From Streptomyces ferrugineus (GTDB lineage: Bacteria > Actinomycetota > Actinomycetes > Streptomycetales > Streptomycetaceae): DNA of 64,000 nt. The translations under genes were made by a program, and so were the position numbers. Location: positions 3,906,001-3,970,000 of the forward strand of contig NZ_CP063373.1 of the NCBI RefSeq assembly GCF_015160855.1, read 5' to 3'. The notes under the pieces were generated by a model. The model made no database searches and was not told the DNA's origin. It saw only the letters and a list, made by a program, of their open reading frames with translations. Positions 41,000-48,945 of this stretch are shown in pieces (within the stretch, counting starts at the first letter, position 1; each line of letters begins with the position of its first letter).

Positions 41000-41509
41000 A
41001 TGACGGCCATCTCCGGCCTCGGCACCCCTCGGCTCGCCTCACCGGACCTGCTCCGCTCGGTCTTCCGGCGCCATGCCGCCGGAGTGGCCGTGATCACGGC
41101 CACGGGTGAGACGGGCCCGGTCGGCTTCACCGCCACCTCCCTCACCTCCGTCTCCGCCGAGCCCCCGATGCTCTCCTTCGGCATCGGAACCGGTGCCTCC
41201 AGCTGGCCCGCGATAGCCGCCACGGACCACGTCGGTGTCCACATACTCGGTGAGCACCAACAGGAGCTGGCCGCCACCTTCGCCCGCAGCGGCGCCGACC
41301 GCTTCGGGCCGCCCACGGTCTGGCGCGAGGGCCCCGAAGGCGTTCCGCTGCTCGACGACGTCCCGGCCTGGATGGTGTGCCGGGTGGTGGGGCGGGTGCC
41401 GGCCGGCGATCACCGCATCGTGCTGGCCGAGGTCGTCCTGGGCGACCCCACGGGTCCCGGGCAGCCGCTCGTGTACCACCAGGGCAGGTTCAACGGCCTA
41501 CGTGACTGA
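41000..41509 (+). CDS. flavin reductase family protein
   Basis: A 169-residue FMN-binding split-barrel protein: LRSVFRRHAAGVAVITATGETGPVGFTATSLTSVSAEPPMLSFGIG is the family core with the flavin site, followed by HVGVHILGEHQQELAATFA and the C-terminal PLVYHQGRFNGL. Such reductases supply reduced FMN to monooxygenases, for instance those releasing sulfite from sulfonates. The Cys-type leader peptide upstream points to a sulfur starvation role. ATG at 41000 follows AGAAGGA; the in-frame reading from 40937 overlaps the leader peptide. Confidence 0.9.
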   Translation: MTAISGLGTPRLASPDLLRSVFRRHAAGVAVITATGETGPVGFTATSLTSVSAEPPMLSFGIGTGASSWPAIAATDHVGVHILGEHQQELAATFARSGADRFGPPTVWREGPEGVPLLDDVPAWMVCRVVGRVPAGDHRIVLAEVVLGDPTGPGQPLVYHQGRFNGLRD

Positions 41510-41751
41510 CGTCACCGGACTCCTGTGACCGAACCGGCGTTCCGTGGTTCTGCGAAGCCGTCGAATTCCGATTACGCTGCGTTGCAAAGGTCACAGTTCA
41601 AAGCGCTTGCTTAGCGGGGACGAACTGGGTGTACTGACGAGTAATATTTCGTTCGGAGCGCGGGTCGCCCCGAACGGGATCGGCCGCTTGGGGCGCCTAT
41701 GCTGCCTGCAAGTAGGCAGCAGAGAAATGTCGACGCAGTAGGAGAGCCGGC
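41510..41751. promoter_or_regulatory. etfBA promoter region with a palindrome
   Basis: TACTGACGAGTA at 41632-41643 is an inverted repeat (TACT/AGTA around GACG) about 110 bp before the etfB start, a candidate operator. AAAGCGCTTGC at 41610 resembles a LacI-type half palindrome. Regulators unknown. Confidence 0.35.
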
Positions 41752-42540
41752 GTGAGCTTGAGGATCGTTGTCACCGTGAAGTACGTGCCCGACGCCACTG
41801 GCGACCGGCACTTCGCCGATGACCTGACCGTCGACCGGGACGACGTGGACGGTCTGCTCTCCGAACTCGACGAGTACGCGGTCGAGCAGGCGCTGCAGAT
41901 CTCCGAGAACTCCGACGACGACGTGGAGATCACCGTTCTGACGGTGGGCCCGGAGGACGCCAAGGACGCGCTGCGCAAGGCGCTGTCCATGGGCGCGGAC
42001 AAGGCGATCCACGTCGAGGACGACGACCTGCACGGCACCGACGCGATGGGCACCTCGCTGGTGCTGGCCAAGGCGGTCGAGAAGGCCGGCTACGACCTGG
42101 TGATCTCCGGTATGGCCTCCACGGACGGCACCATGGGTGTCGTACCGGCCCTGCTGGCCGAGCGTCTGGGTGTCCCGCAGGTGACGCTGCTGTCCGAGGT
42201 CTCCGTCGAGGACGGCACGGTCAAGGGCCGCCGGGACGGCGACGCCGCCTCCGAGCAGCTCGAGGCCTCCCTGCCGGCCGTCGTGTCGGTCACCGACCAG
42301 TCGGGCGAGGCGCGTTACCCGTCCTTCAAGGGCATCATGGCCGCCAAGAAGAAGCCGGTTCAGTCCTGGGACCTGTCCGACCTCGACATCGAGGCGGAGG
42401 AGGTCGGTCTCGAGGGTGCCTACACCGTCGTGGACGCCGCGGCCGAGCGCCCGGCCCGTACCGCCGGCACGATCGTCAAGGACGAGGGCGAGGGCGGCAA
42501 GCAGCTCGCTGAGTTCCTCGCGAGCCAGAAGTTCATCTGA
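41752..42540 (+). CDS. etfB: electron transfer flavoprotein, beta subunit
   Basis: A 262-residue ETF beta/FixA protein with VVTVKYVPDATGDRHF, LDEYAVEQALQI, ALSMGADKAIHVEDDDLHGTDAMGTSLVLAKAV, DLVISGMASTDGTMGVVPALLAERLGVPQVTLL and the ETF beta signature SFKGIMAAKKKPVQSW. It pairs with EtfA to carry electrons from acyl-CoA dehydrogenases to the respiratory chain. GTG start after AGGAG. The AidB-like acyl-CoA dehydrogenase at 7917 is a conceivable partner. First gene of an etfB-etfA operon (51 bp gap). Confidence 0.96.
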   Translation: MSLRIVVTVKYVPDATGDRHFADDLTVDRDDVDGLLSELDEYAVEQALQISENSDDDVEITVLTVGPEDAKDALRKALSMGADKAIHVEDDDLHGTDAMGTSLVLAKAVEKAGYDLVISGMASTDGTMGVVPALLAERLGVPQVTLLSEVSVEDGTVKGRRDGDAASEQLEASLPAVVSVTDQSGEARYPSFKGIMAAKKKPVQSWDLSDLDIEAEEVGLEGAYTVVDAAAERPARTAGTIVKDEGEGGKQLAEFLASQKFI

Positions 42541-42591
42541 GCTCGACTTCGCTGACCGCCCCTCAAGTTTCGCAAGCAGGAGAGCATTCCC

Positions 42592-43554
42592 ATGGCTGAA
42601 GTTCTCGTCTACGTCGACCACGTGGACGGTGCCGTCCGCAAGCCCACCCTGGAGCTGCTGACCCTGGCTCGCCGCGTCGGCGAGCCGGTCGCCGTCGCAC
42701 TGGGCAACGGCGCCGCCGACACCGCCGCCACCCTCGCCGAGCACGGCGCCGTCAAGGTCCTCACCCACGAGGCGTCCGAGTACGCCGACTACCTGGTCGT
42801 CCCGAAGGTCGACGCCCTGCAGGCCGCCGTCGAGGCCGTCTCCCCGGCCGCCGTCCTGGTGCCGTCCTCCGCCGAGGGCAAGGAGATCGCCGCCCGTCTG
42901 GCGCTGCGCATCGGCTCGGGCATCATCACCGACGCCGTCGATCTGGAGGCCGGCGACGAGGGCCCGGTGGCCACCCAGTCGGTGTTCGCCGCCTCCTTCA
43001 CCACCAAGTCCCGTGTCTCCAAGGGCACCCCGGTCATCACCGTCAAGCCGAACAGCGCGGCCGTGGAGCCGGCTGCGGCGGCCGGTGCGGTCGAGGCCCT
43101 GGCCGTCACCTTCTCGGCGCAGGCGACCGGTACGAAGGTCACCGGCCGCACGGCGCGTGAGTCGACGGGCCGTCCGGAGCTGACCGAGGCCGCGATCGTG
43201 GTCTCCGGTGGCCGTGGTGTCAACGGCGCGGAGAACTTCGCGATCATCGAGGCGCTCGCCGACTCCCTCGGCGCGGCCGTCGGTGCCTCGCGTGCCGCGG
43301 TGGACGCGGGCTGGTACCCGCACACCAACCAGGTCGGCCAGACCGGCAAGAGCGTGTCCCCGCAGCTGTACATCGCCTCCGGCATCTCGGGTGCGATCCA
43401 GCACCGGGCCGGTATGCAGACCTCGAAGACGATCGTGGCGATCAACAAGGACGCCGAGGCCCCGATCTTCGAGCTGGTCGACTACGGCGTCGTCGGCGAC
43501 CTCTTCGACGTCGTCCCGGCCCTGACCGAGGAGATCAAGACCCGCAAGGGCTGA
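42592..43554 (+). CDS. etfA: electron transfer flavoprotein, alpha subunit
   Basis: A 320-residue ETF alpha/FixB protein. The N-terminal domain starts EVLVYVDHVDGAVRKPTLELLTLARR. The C-terminal FAD-binding domain is intact: AAIVVSGGRGVNG, LGAAVGASRAAVDAGWYPHTNQVGQTGKSVSPQLYIASGISGAIQHRAGM and TIVAINKDAEAPIFELVDYGVVGDLFDVVPAL. It binds FAD and forms the heterodimer with EtfB. ATG with AGGAG upstream; a strong hairpin ends the operon. Confidence 0.96.
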   Translation: MAEVLVYVDHVDGAVRKPTLELLTLARRVGEPVAVALGNGAADTAATLAEHGAVKVLTHEASEYADYLVVPKVDALQAAVEAVSPAAVLVPSSAEGKEIAARLALRIGSGIITDAVDLEAGDEGPVATQSVFAASFTTKSRVSKGTPVITVKPNSAAVEPAAAAGAVEALAVTFSAQATGTKVTGRTARESTGRPELTEAAIVVSGGRGVNGAENFAIIEALADSLGAAVGASRAAVDAGWYPHTNQVGQTGKSVSPQLYIASGISGAIQHRAGMQTSKTIVAINKDAEAPIFELVDYGVVGDLFDVVPALTEEIKTRKG

Positions 43555-43575
43555 TCACCACGCAGGCACAGCGAG

Positions 43576-43607
43576 GCCCCCATGACCGTGTCGACGGTCA
43601 TGGGGGC
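43576..43607. terminator. bidirectional terminator after etfA
   Basis: GCCCCCATGACCGT pairs perfectly with its complement (14 bp) around a GTCG loop, 21 bp after the etfA stop and 6 bp before the stop of the convergent hydrolase gene. Confidence 0.9.
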
Positions 43608-43612
43608 TCGTG

Positions 43613-44521
43613 TCATCCCAGGGTCAGATACGCCTGCACCGGCAGATGGTCGCTCGGGAACTGTCCGTCGTCGGAGAACGTGTTGATCACCGCCCGGTGC
43701 GCCGTGACACCGGGTGTGCTCAGGATCCAGTCGATGCGGTCGCCGTTCGGGGTCAGCGGCTGGTAGCCGTGGAAGGTCGCGTACAGCGCGCTGCGCTCGC
43801 GCGCGGTGTCCCAGGTGTCGACGAGACCGGAGCCGAGCAGCGAGTCGTACACCGCGTTCTCGTGGGCGGCGACATTGAAGTCCCCGGTCACCAGCACCGG
43901 CAGCGAGCGGTCGAACCCGGCGATCCGCTCGGCGATGAGCGAGGCGCTGCGCTCGCGCGCGTACTGGCTCACATGGTCGAAGTGGGTGTTGAGGGCGTAG
44001 AACTCCCGCCCGTCGTCGGTCAGATCGCGGAAGCGGACCCAGGTGACCATACGGGCGAAGCGGGCACCCCAGGTGTTGGAGCCGATCACGGCCGGGGTGT
44101 CGGAGAGCCAGAAGTGGTCGTACTCGGTCGGGCGCAGGCGCCGGGAGTCGTAGAAGATCGCCATGGATTCGTCGCGGCTGCCGTGCAGCCGTCCGGTGCC
44201 GACCCAGTCGTAGTGCGGGCCGAGGTCGGAGTCGATGTCCAGGAGCTGGGAGAAGATCCCCTCCTGGGTGCCGATGACATGCGGGGCCTCGCGGCGCAGC
44301 AACTCGCGCATCACCGGTCTGCGCACGGTCCAGCTGTTGGGTTCCGTCGTGCTCGCGAAGCGCAGGTTGAAGGACATGACCCGCAGGTGGCCGCGGGGCG
44401 GACGCTCGCCCGCCGAGGCGGCGGACGTGGGCAGTGCTGTACTGGAGAGGGGCGCGGTGACCGCGGCGGCCAGCGCGACTTTCAGGCCCAGGCGGCGCGT
44501 GACCCGGCTGTGGTTCGGCAC
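43613..44521 (-). CDS. secreted endonuclease/exonuclease/phosphatase family hydrolase
   Basis: A 302-residue EEP-fold enzyme with an N-terminal export signal (RRLGLKVALAAAVTAPLSSTALPTSAASA). Catalytic features: LRVMSFNLRFAS (Asn), GTQEGIFSQLLDI (metal Glu), ALNTHFDHVSQYAR (His), VLVTGDFNVAAHE (Asp-x-Asn) and DGQFPSDHLPVQAYL (Ser-Asp-His). It belongs near the exodeoxyribonuclease/sphingomyelinase group; extracellular DNase or phosphodiesterase activity is possible. GTG at 44521. Terminates against the etfA hairpin. Confidence 0.87.
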   Translation of the reverse strand: MPNHSRVTRRLGLKVALAAAVTAPLSSTALPTSAASAGERPPRGHLRVMSFNLRFASTTEPNSWTVRRPVMRELLRREAPHVIGTQEGIFSQLLDIDSDLGPHYDWVGTGRLHGSRDESMAIFYDSRRLRPTEYDHFWLSDTPAVIGSNTWGARFARMVTWVRFRDLTDDGREFYALNTHFDHVSQYARERSASLIAERIAGFDRSLPVLVTGDFNVAAHENAVYDSLLGSGLVDTWDTARERSALYATFHGYQPLTPNGDRIDWILSTPGVTAHRAVINTFSDDGQFPSDHLPVQAYLTLG

Positions 44522-44682
44522 TGAGGCTCCTTCGCTGGGAACTGCCGGACGAGTCGTGCGGGGCGTGCGTATGCAACTGTGATACCGCGTCCTGAGATGG
44601 GCGTGAACATGGCGAGATGGGGGAGTGACTCCCCGTGGACATGGTGTTGACCGGGCGGAAGGTCCCCAGATAACTTCATTCT

Positions 44683-44699
44683 ACGGATTGTTGATTCCG
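44683..44699. promoter_or_regulatory. operator motif shared with the xanthine permease gene
   Basis: ACGGATTGTTGATTCCG lies 26 nt before the DUF6986 start and matches 15 of 17 bases with the motif at 21285-21301. It is a quasi-palindrome with arms CGGA/TCCG. Proximity to the start codon suggests repression. Confidence 0.55.
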
Positions 44700-44725
44700 C
44701 ATGGTGGAAATCAGGAGGATGTGGG

Positions 44726-46030
44726 ATGGGTCAGGGCCAGCAGGAGAAGGTGGCGACGAGCCTCGCGGGCGCCGTCAGCGAGGAGATCAGCGCCTCCCTC
44801 GCGCCGGTCGACGCCGAGCTGGAGCGCCGCTACCCCGGAGACCCCGGCACCCGCCAGCCCGTGCACACCGTCTACGTCCCCGGCGACGTCTTCGCCGCCG
44901 ACACCATCCGGACCTGGGGCGAGAAGGCCCTCACCCTCCTCGACGAACACTCACCGGACGCCGCGTCCTTCGCCGCCGTCCTCGGTCTGTCCGACGAACT
45001 CGCCGAGCCCGTGTACACGCGCGTGCGCGCCAAGCTGGAGCACGAGCCCATCGAGGACCTGCGCGTCGACTTCGAGGACGGCTACGGCCCCCGCCCGGAC
45101 GCGGAGGAGGACGAGACGGCCGCCCGCGCCGCACGGCTGATCGCCGAGGCGTACGAGAACGGCACGGCGGCCCCGTACATGGGCATCCGCATGAAGTGCA
45201 TGGAGGCGCCCGTACGCGACCGGGGCATCCGGACCCTCGACATCTTCCTCACCGGCCTGATGGAGGCCGGCGGCCTGCCCGACGGGCTGGTGCTGACGCT
45301 GCCCAAGGTGACCTACCCCGAGCAGGTCACCGCCATGGTGCGGCTCCTGGAGGAGTTCGAGAAGGCACGCGGGCTCGAGCCCGGCCGGATCGGGTTCGAG
45401 ATCCAGATCGAGACCAGCCAGTCCATCCTGGCCACCGACGGCACCGCCACCGTCGCCCGGATGATCCAGGCCGCCGAGGGCCGCGCCACCGGACTGCACT
45501 ACGGCACCTTCGACTACAGCGCCTGCCTCGGCGTCTCCGCCGCCTACCAGGCCAGCGACCACCCGGCCGCCGACCACGCCAAGGCGATCATGCAGGTCGC
45601 CGCGGCGGGCACCGGCGTACGTGTCTCGGACGGCTCCACCAACGTCCTGCCGGTCGGCCCGACCGAGAAGGTCCACGACGCCTGGCGACTGCACTACGGC
45701 CTCACCCGCCGTGCCCTGGCCCGCGCCTACTACCAGGGCTGGGACATGCACCCCGGTCACATCCCGACCCGGTACGCCGCCGTGTTCGCCTTCTACCGCG
45801 AGGGCTTCGAGCAGGCGGCGGGCCGTCTCGCCCGGTACGTCAACCGGACCGGCGGCGACGTCATGGACGAGCCCGCCACCGCCAAGGCCCTCGGCGGCTA
45901 TCTGCTGCGCGGCCTGGACTGCGGCGCCCTCGACATCGCCGAGGTCGCCCGGCTGACCGGTCTGACCCGTGCCGATCTGGAGGGCTTCGCGGCGCCCCGG
46001 CGCGGTGACCTGACGGTCTCCGCCAAGTAG
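44726..46030 (+). CDS. DUF6986 aldolase/citrate lyase-like protein
   Basis: A 434-residue protein resembling the HpcH/citrate lyase beta TIM-barrel and malate synthase superfamily: DLRVDFEDGYGPRPDAEED (Mg2+-binding Asp/Glu), APYMGIRMKCMEAP, LVLTLPKVTYPEQVTAM, RIGFEIQIETSQSIL, GLHYGTFDYSACLGVSAAYQASDHPAADHAKAIMQVAA. In streptomycetes such genes are often near ureide/glyoxylate genes; a C-C bond cleaving step in that area is inference. ATG with AGGAGG 8 nt upstream. Confidence 0.85.
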   Translation: MGQGQQEKVATSLAGAVSEEISASLAPVDAELERRYPGDPGTRQPVHTVYVPGDVFAADTIRTWGEKALTLLDEHSPDAASFAAVLGLSDELAEPVYTRVRAKLEHEPIEDLRVDFEDGYGPRPDAEEDETAARAARLIAEAYENGTAAPYMGIRMKCMEAPVRDRGIRTLDIFLTGLMEAGGLPDGLVLTLPKVTYPEQVTAMVRLLEEFEKARGLEPGRIGFEIQIETSQSILATDGTATVARMIQAAEGRATGLHYGTFDYSACLGVSAAYQASDHPAADHAKAIMQVAAAGTGVRVSDGSTNVLPVGPTEKVHDAWRLHYGLTRRALARAYYQGWDMHPGHIPTRYAAVFAFYREGFEQAAGRLARYVNRTGGDVMDEPATAKALGGYLLRGLDCGALDIAEVARLTGLTRADLEGFAAPRRGDLTVSAK

Positions 46031-46097
46031 CGGGCCGGTCACATCCGTCCGTGCCCGCTGGCGCCGTCACCCGGGCCCCGTACTCTGTACGAACGCA

Positions 46098-48413
46098 ATG
46101 ACGGGTCACAGGAACGGGGCAGCGGTGTCTTCGGGGGAGAACGGACGGGCGGACGCGGCCGGCCGGATGCTGGCCGGGCGCTATCGCGTCGTGGCACAGC
46201 TGGGACGCGGCGGCATGGGCGTGGTCTGGCGGGCCCTCGACGAGGTCCTCGGCCGTGAGGTCGCCGTCAAGGAACTGCGCACCTACTCGGACGCGGACGG
46301 GCCCGAACTCGCGGATCTGCGGTTGCGAATGCAGCGCGAGGCCCGCGCGGCCGCCAGAGTGCGGCATCCGGGAGTCGTCGCCGTGCACGACGTCGCCGAG
46401 GTCGACGGACGCCCGCTCATCGTCATGGAGCTGGTCGAGGGACCGTCCCTGGAAGCCGTGTTGCGCGAGCGCGGCACGCTCGACCCGCGCGAGGCGGCCG
46501 GCATCGGCGCCAAGGTCATGGACGCGCTGGCCGCCGCCCACCGGGCCGGAGTCCTGCACCGTGACGTCAAGCCCGGCAACATCCTGCTGGAGACCACCGG
46601 CCGCGTCGTACTCACCGACTTCGGCATCGCGACGATGGAGGACCCGGGCGACGGCTCGGCCACCAACCTGACCCGCACCGGCCATCTCGTCGGCTCCCTG
46701 GACTACTTGGCCCCCGAGCGCGCCCAGGGCGGCGACCCGGGTCCGTCCTCGGACGTCTGGGCGCTGGGCGCCACGCTTTACGCGGCGGTGGAGGGCTCCG
46801 CGCCCTTCCGCCGTACGTCGACCTTCTCCACGCTCACCGCCATCGTCACCGAGCCACTGCCCGAGCCCGGAAACGCCGGACCGCTCGGCCCCGTCCTCCA
46901 GCGGCTGATGGACAAGCGGCCCGAGTCCCGCCCCGAGGCCGAGCAGGCGCGCGACCTCCTCCAGGCGGTCGCGGACGCGGGCGGCAAGGACACGCCGACG
47001 GCCGCACTGCGCGGGCCGGCCGGCTCCGGTCCCGGGGACACCGAGCGCAGCGTCCCGGCGGTGCCGCCCGGCTTCGGGCCTGCGGCATCGGCGGGCCACG
47101 AGGGGCAGCCGGGTCGGACGGCACCCGCGGGTGAGGCGTCCTGGGGCGGCGACACTCCTGTGCAGGGTGTGTCGCCCGGGTCAGGTCTCGCCGGGGCGGC
47201 GGGCTTCGGACCGGAGGCATCGGCGAGCCACGGGGGCCAGCCGAGTCCGACGGCACCCACAGGCCAGGCATCCCCTGGCGGCGACAGTCCCGCGCAGGGC
47301 GTGCCCGCGTCCGACCTCCCCGGGGCACCGCGCTTCGGGGCCGCCGCGCCACCGGCGGCGCAGGGACCCGGCACTCCAGGGCTGGGATCCGCCACTCCCG
47401 GGCAAGGCACGCCGTCGGCCCAGGGGTTCGGCGCCGCCGACCATTCCGGCCCGGCCGCCGCCGCTCCCGGTAGCCCCGGCCCGGCTGCCGCTCCCGGTAG
47501 CCCCGGCCCGGCTGCCGCTCCCGGTAGCCCCGGCCCGGCCGCCACCCCCGGGCAACCGCCCGTGTCGCCGTACGGCAGCACACAGGGCCCGTCCGGACCG
47601 CAGCGGCACGGCCTCGGCACTCCCACCCCACCCCACGACCCGGACGCCACCGGCTCCATGGTCACCTCCTCCGGCACACCCTCCCGGCGCAAGGGCCGCG
47701 CCCTGCTCGCCGCGGTGGCCGTCACCGTCGTCCTCGCGGCGGCCGGGGTCACCGCCGCCCTGGTGAACAACAAGGGCGAAGCCGGGACCGGGGCGCAGGA
47801 CGTGTCCTCCTCCACCTCGCGGGGCACGTCCGCCGCGGCGAACGGCAGCCCCGACGCCGGCCGCTCCGACGAGTCCGGCCCGACCGAGAAGGACGACGAG
47901 AAGTCCCCCGACGCGACCAAGTCCCCGAGCCGCGGCGCGCAGAGCGATCCCACGGACCGCCCCACCACCTCGGCCCCGACCGAGACCTCGGGCGAGGGCG
48001 GCGGCAACGGGGGCACCACGGGCGGCGGTTCCGGCGACGGCGGCACCACGGGCGGTGGCGGCACCTCCGGCGGCTCAGGCACGACGGGCGGCGGCGGAAC
48101 CACAGGCGGTGGCGGTGGCAGCACACCGACCCCGTCCTGCCACTCCATCGGCGGCGGCAAGTACAACTGCCAGGTCTGGCGGACCGCCAAGTCCTACACC
48201 GCCTCCGGCACCGAGGTCGGCGTCCTCAACGCGGGCACCAACTACTTCTACTGCCAGCAGAACCTGGGCCGTCGCGAGACATACGGCGAGTGGACCAACG
48301 TCTGGTGGGCCAGGACCGACGACGACAGCGGCAACGCCAACGTCTACGTCAGCGACGTCTACATCGAGGGCGGCGACAACGACGAGCCGGTGCCGGGCCT
48401 GCCCACCTGCTGA
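46098..48413 (+). CDS. Ser/Thr protein kinase with extracellular Pro-rich and C-terminal SH3-like domain
   Basis: A 771-residue receptor-type kinase. Kinase domain ~28-290: GRGGMGVVWRALD (P-loop), VAVKELRT (Lys about 58), HRDVKPGN (Asp about 156), TDFGIATM (Asp about 174), SLDYLAPERAQG. A Pro/Gly/Ala-rich juxtamembrane region (about 310-525) contains two ~50-residue repeats and three 9-residue repeats (see repeat). One membrane helix (~535-556, ALLAAVAVTVVLAAAGVTAALV) leads to a Ser/Gly/Thr-rich stalk and a C-terminal Cys-containing domain (CHSIGGGKYNCQVWRTAKSY...NVWWARTDDDSGNANVYVS) resembling SH3-like domains. It senses an outside cue and phosphorylates cytoplasmic proteins. ATG at 46098; GTG at 46125 is an alternative. 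Confidence 0.92.
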   Translation: MTGHRNGAAVSSGENGRADAAGRMLAGRYRVVAQLGRGGMGVVWRALDEVLGREVAVKELRTYSDADGPELADLRLRMQREARAAARVRHPGVVAVHDVAEVDGRPLIVMELVEGPSLEAVLRERGTLDPREAAGIGAKVMDALAAAHRAGVLHRDVKPGNILLETTGRVVLTDFGIATMEDPGDGSATNLTRTGHLVGSLDYLAPERAQGGDPGPSSDVWALGATLYAAVEGSAPFRRTSTFSTLTAIVTEPLPEPGNAGPLGPVLQRLMDKRPESRPEAEQARDLLQAVADAGGKDTPTAALRGPAGSGPGDTERSVPAVPPGFGPAASAGHEGQPGRTAPAGEASWGGDTPVQGVSPGSGLAGAAGFGPEASASHGGQPSPTAPTGQASPGGDSPAQGVPASDLPGAPRFGAAAPPAAQGPGTPGLGSATPGQGTPSAQGFGAADHSGPAAAAPGSPGPAAAPGSPGPAAAPGSPGPAATPGQPPVSPYGSTQGPSGPQRHGLGTPTPPHDPDATGSMVTSSGTPSRRKGRALLAAVAVTVVLAAAGVTAALVNNKGEAGTGAQDVSSSTSRGTSAAANGSPDAGRSDESGPTEKDDEKSPDATKSPSRGAQSDPTDRPTTSAPTETSGEGGGNGGTTGGGSGDGGTTGGGGTSGGSGTTGGGGTTGGGGGSTPTPSCHSIGGGKYNCQVWRTAKSYTASGTEVGVLNAGTNYFYCQQNLGRRETYGEWTNVWWARTDDDSGNANVYVSDVYIEGGDNDEPVPGLPTC
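47463..47543 (+). repeat. three 27-bp tandem repeats inside the kinase gene
   Basis: GCTCCCGGTAGCCCCGGCCC begins three virtually identical 27-bp units (start 47463, 47490, 47517), encoding APGSPGPAA three times in the Pro-rich juxtamembrane region. Near identity suggests recent slippage, so length may vary among strains. Confidence 0.85.
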
Positions 48414-48945
48414 CCAGCCCTGATCGTGTCGCGGACGGGGGCGCGGAGTATCGGCTGCGGCGGACGGAGTGAGGCTTCGACCTGGCCGCGGACGTCCCGA
48501 CGACGAGCCGCCGCACCACGCACAGGAGCCCTCTTTCGTTGGACTAGCGGCTTGATTAGACCCCGTTCCGCACCGGTTCGAACGGAGGTGCACGGCTACG
48601 TACGTAGCCATCGAAGTAGCCATAGTGCTCAGGGCAAGCCAGTGATGACTCAGGTGCCTGGGCCTGCGACTTGGGGCCTCTGCTGGACTATCCGGAGGGC
48701 TTGCTGCACCAGTCGAGGTGGTGCCGACACCTGGCGAGCTTGTACCTCTTCAATAGCCCCGCTCGGCTATACAGCTATTCGCGACTGAGGCCGGCGGCCC
48801 GGTCGCGCCATCTGACGTCGCAGTAAGGGAGGTAGCGCCAAACGTGCCGAGCCACGTGAAAGCGGGGCTGCGGCTGTTGATCAGCCTCAGCCCCGCTGAG
48901 TTTTCCTTCTCGCCGCTACACCTACGAGGGGCAGCGGTTGAGTGG
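48414..48945. other. kinase-integrase gap, probable left attachment region
   Basis: No gene is supported. GGCTACGTACGTAGCC (48594-48609) is a perfect 16-bp palindrome overlapping a direct repeat GTAGCCA (48604-48610 and 48616-48622), and CCGTTC/GAACGG arms (48563-48568, 48580-48585) flank it. Clustered short repeats beside the integrase gene are what core and arm sites look like. No tRNA gene was recognised. Confidence 0.4.
48861..48897. terminator. hairpin downstream of the integrase gene
   Basis: AGCGGGGCTG pairs with CAGCCCCGCT and, inside a single mismatch, GGCTG with CAGCC around TTGAT. GAGTTTTCC follows on the plus strand. It lies 49 bp after the leftward integrase stop and can also stop rightward reading from the kinase side. 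Confidence 0.8.

Noticed and set aside
48541..48600. tRNA-like GGTTCGAAC near the integrase as a classical tRNA attachment site
   Set aside because: GTTCGAAC is part of a local palindrome; surrounding bases do not pair into a T-arm or acceptor stem.
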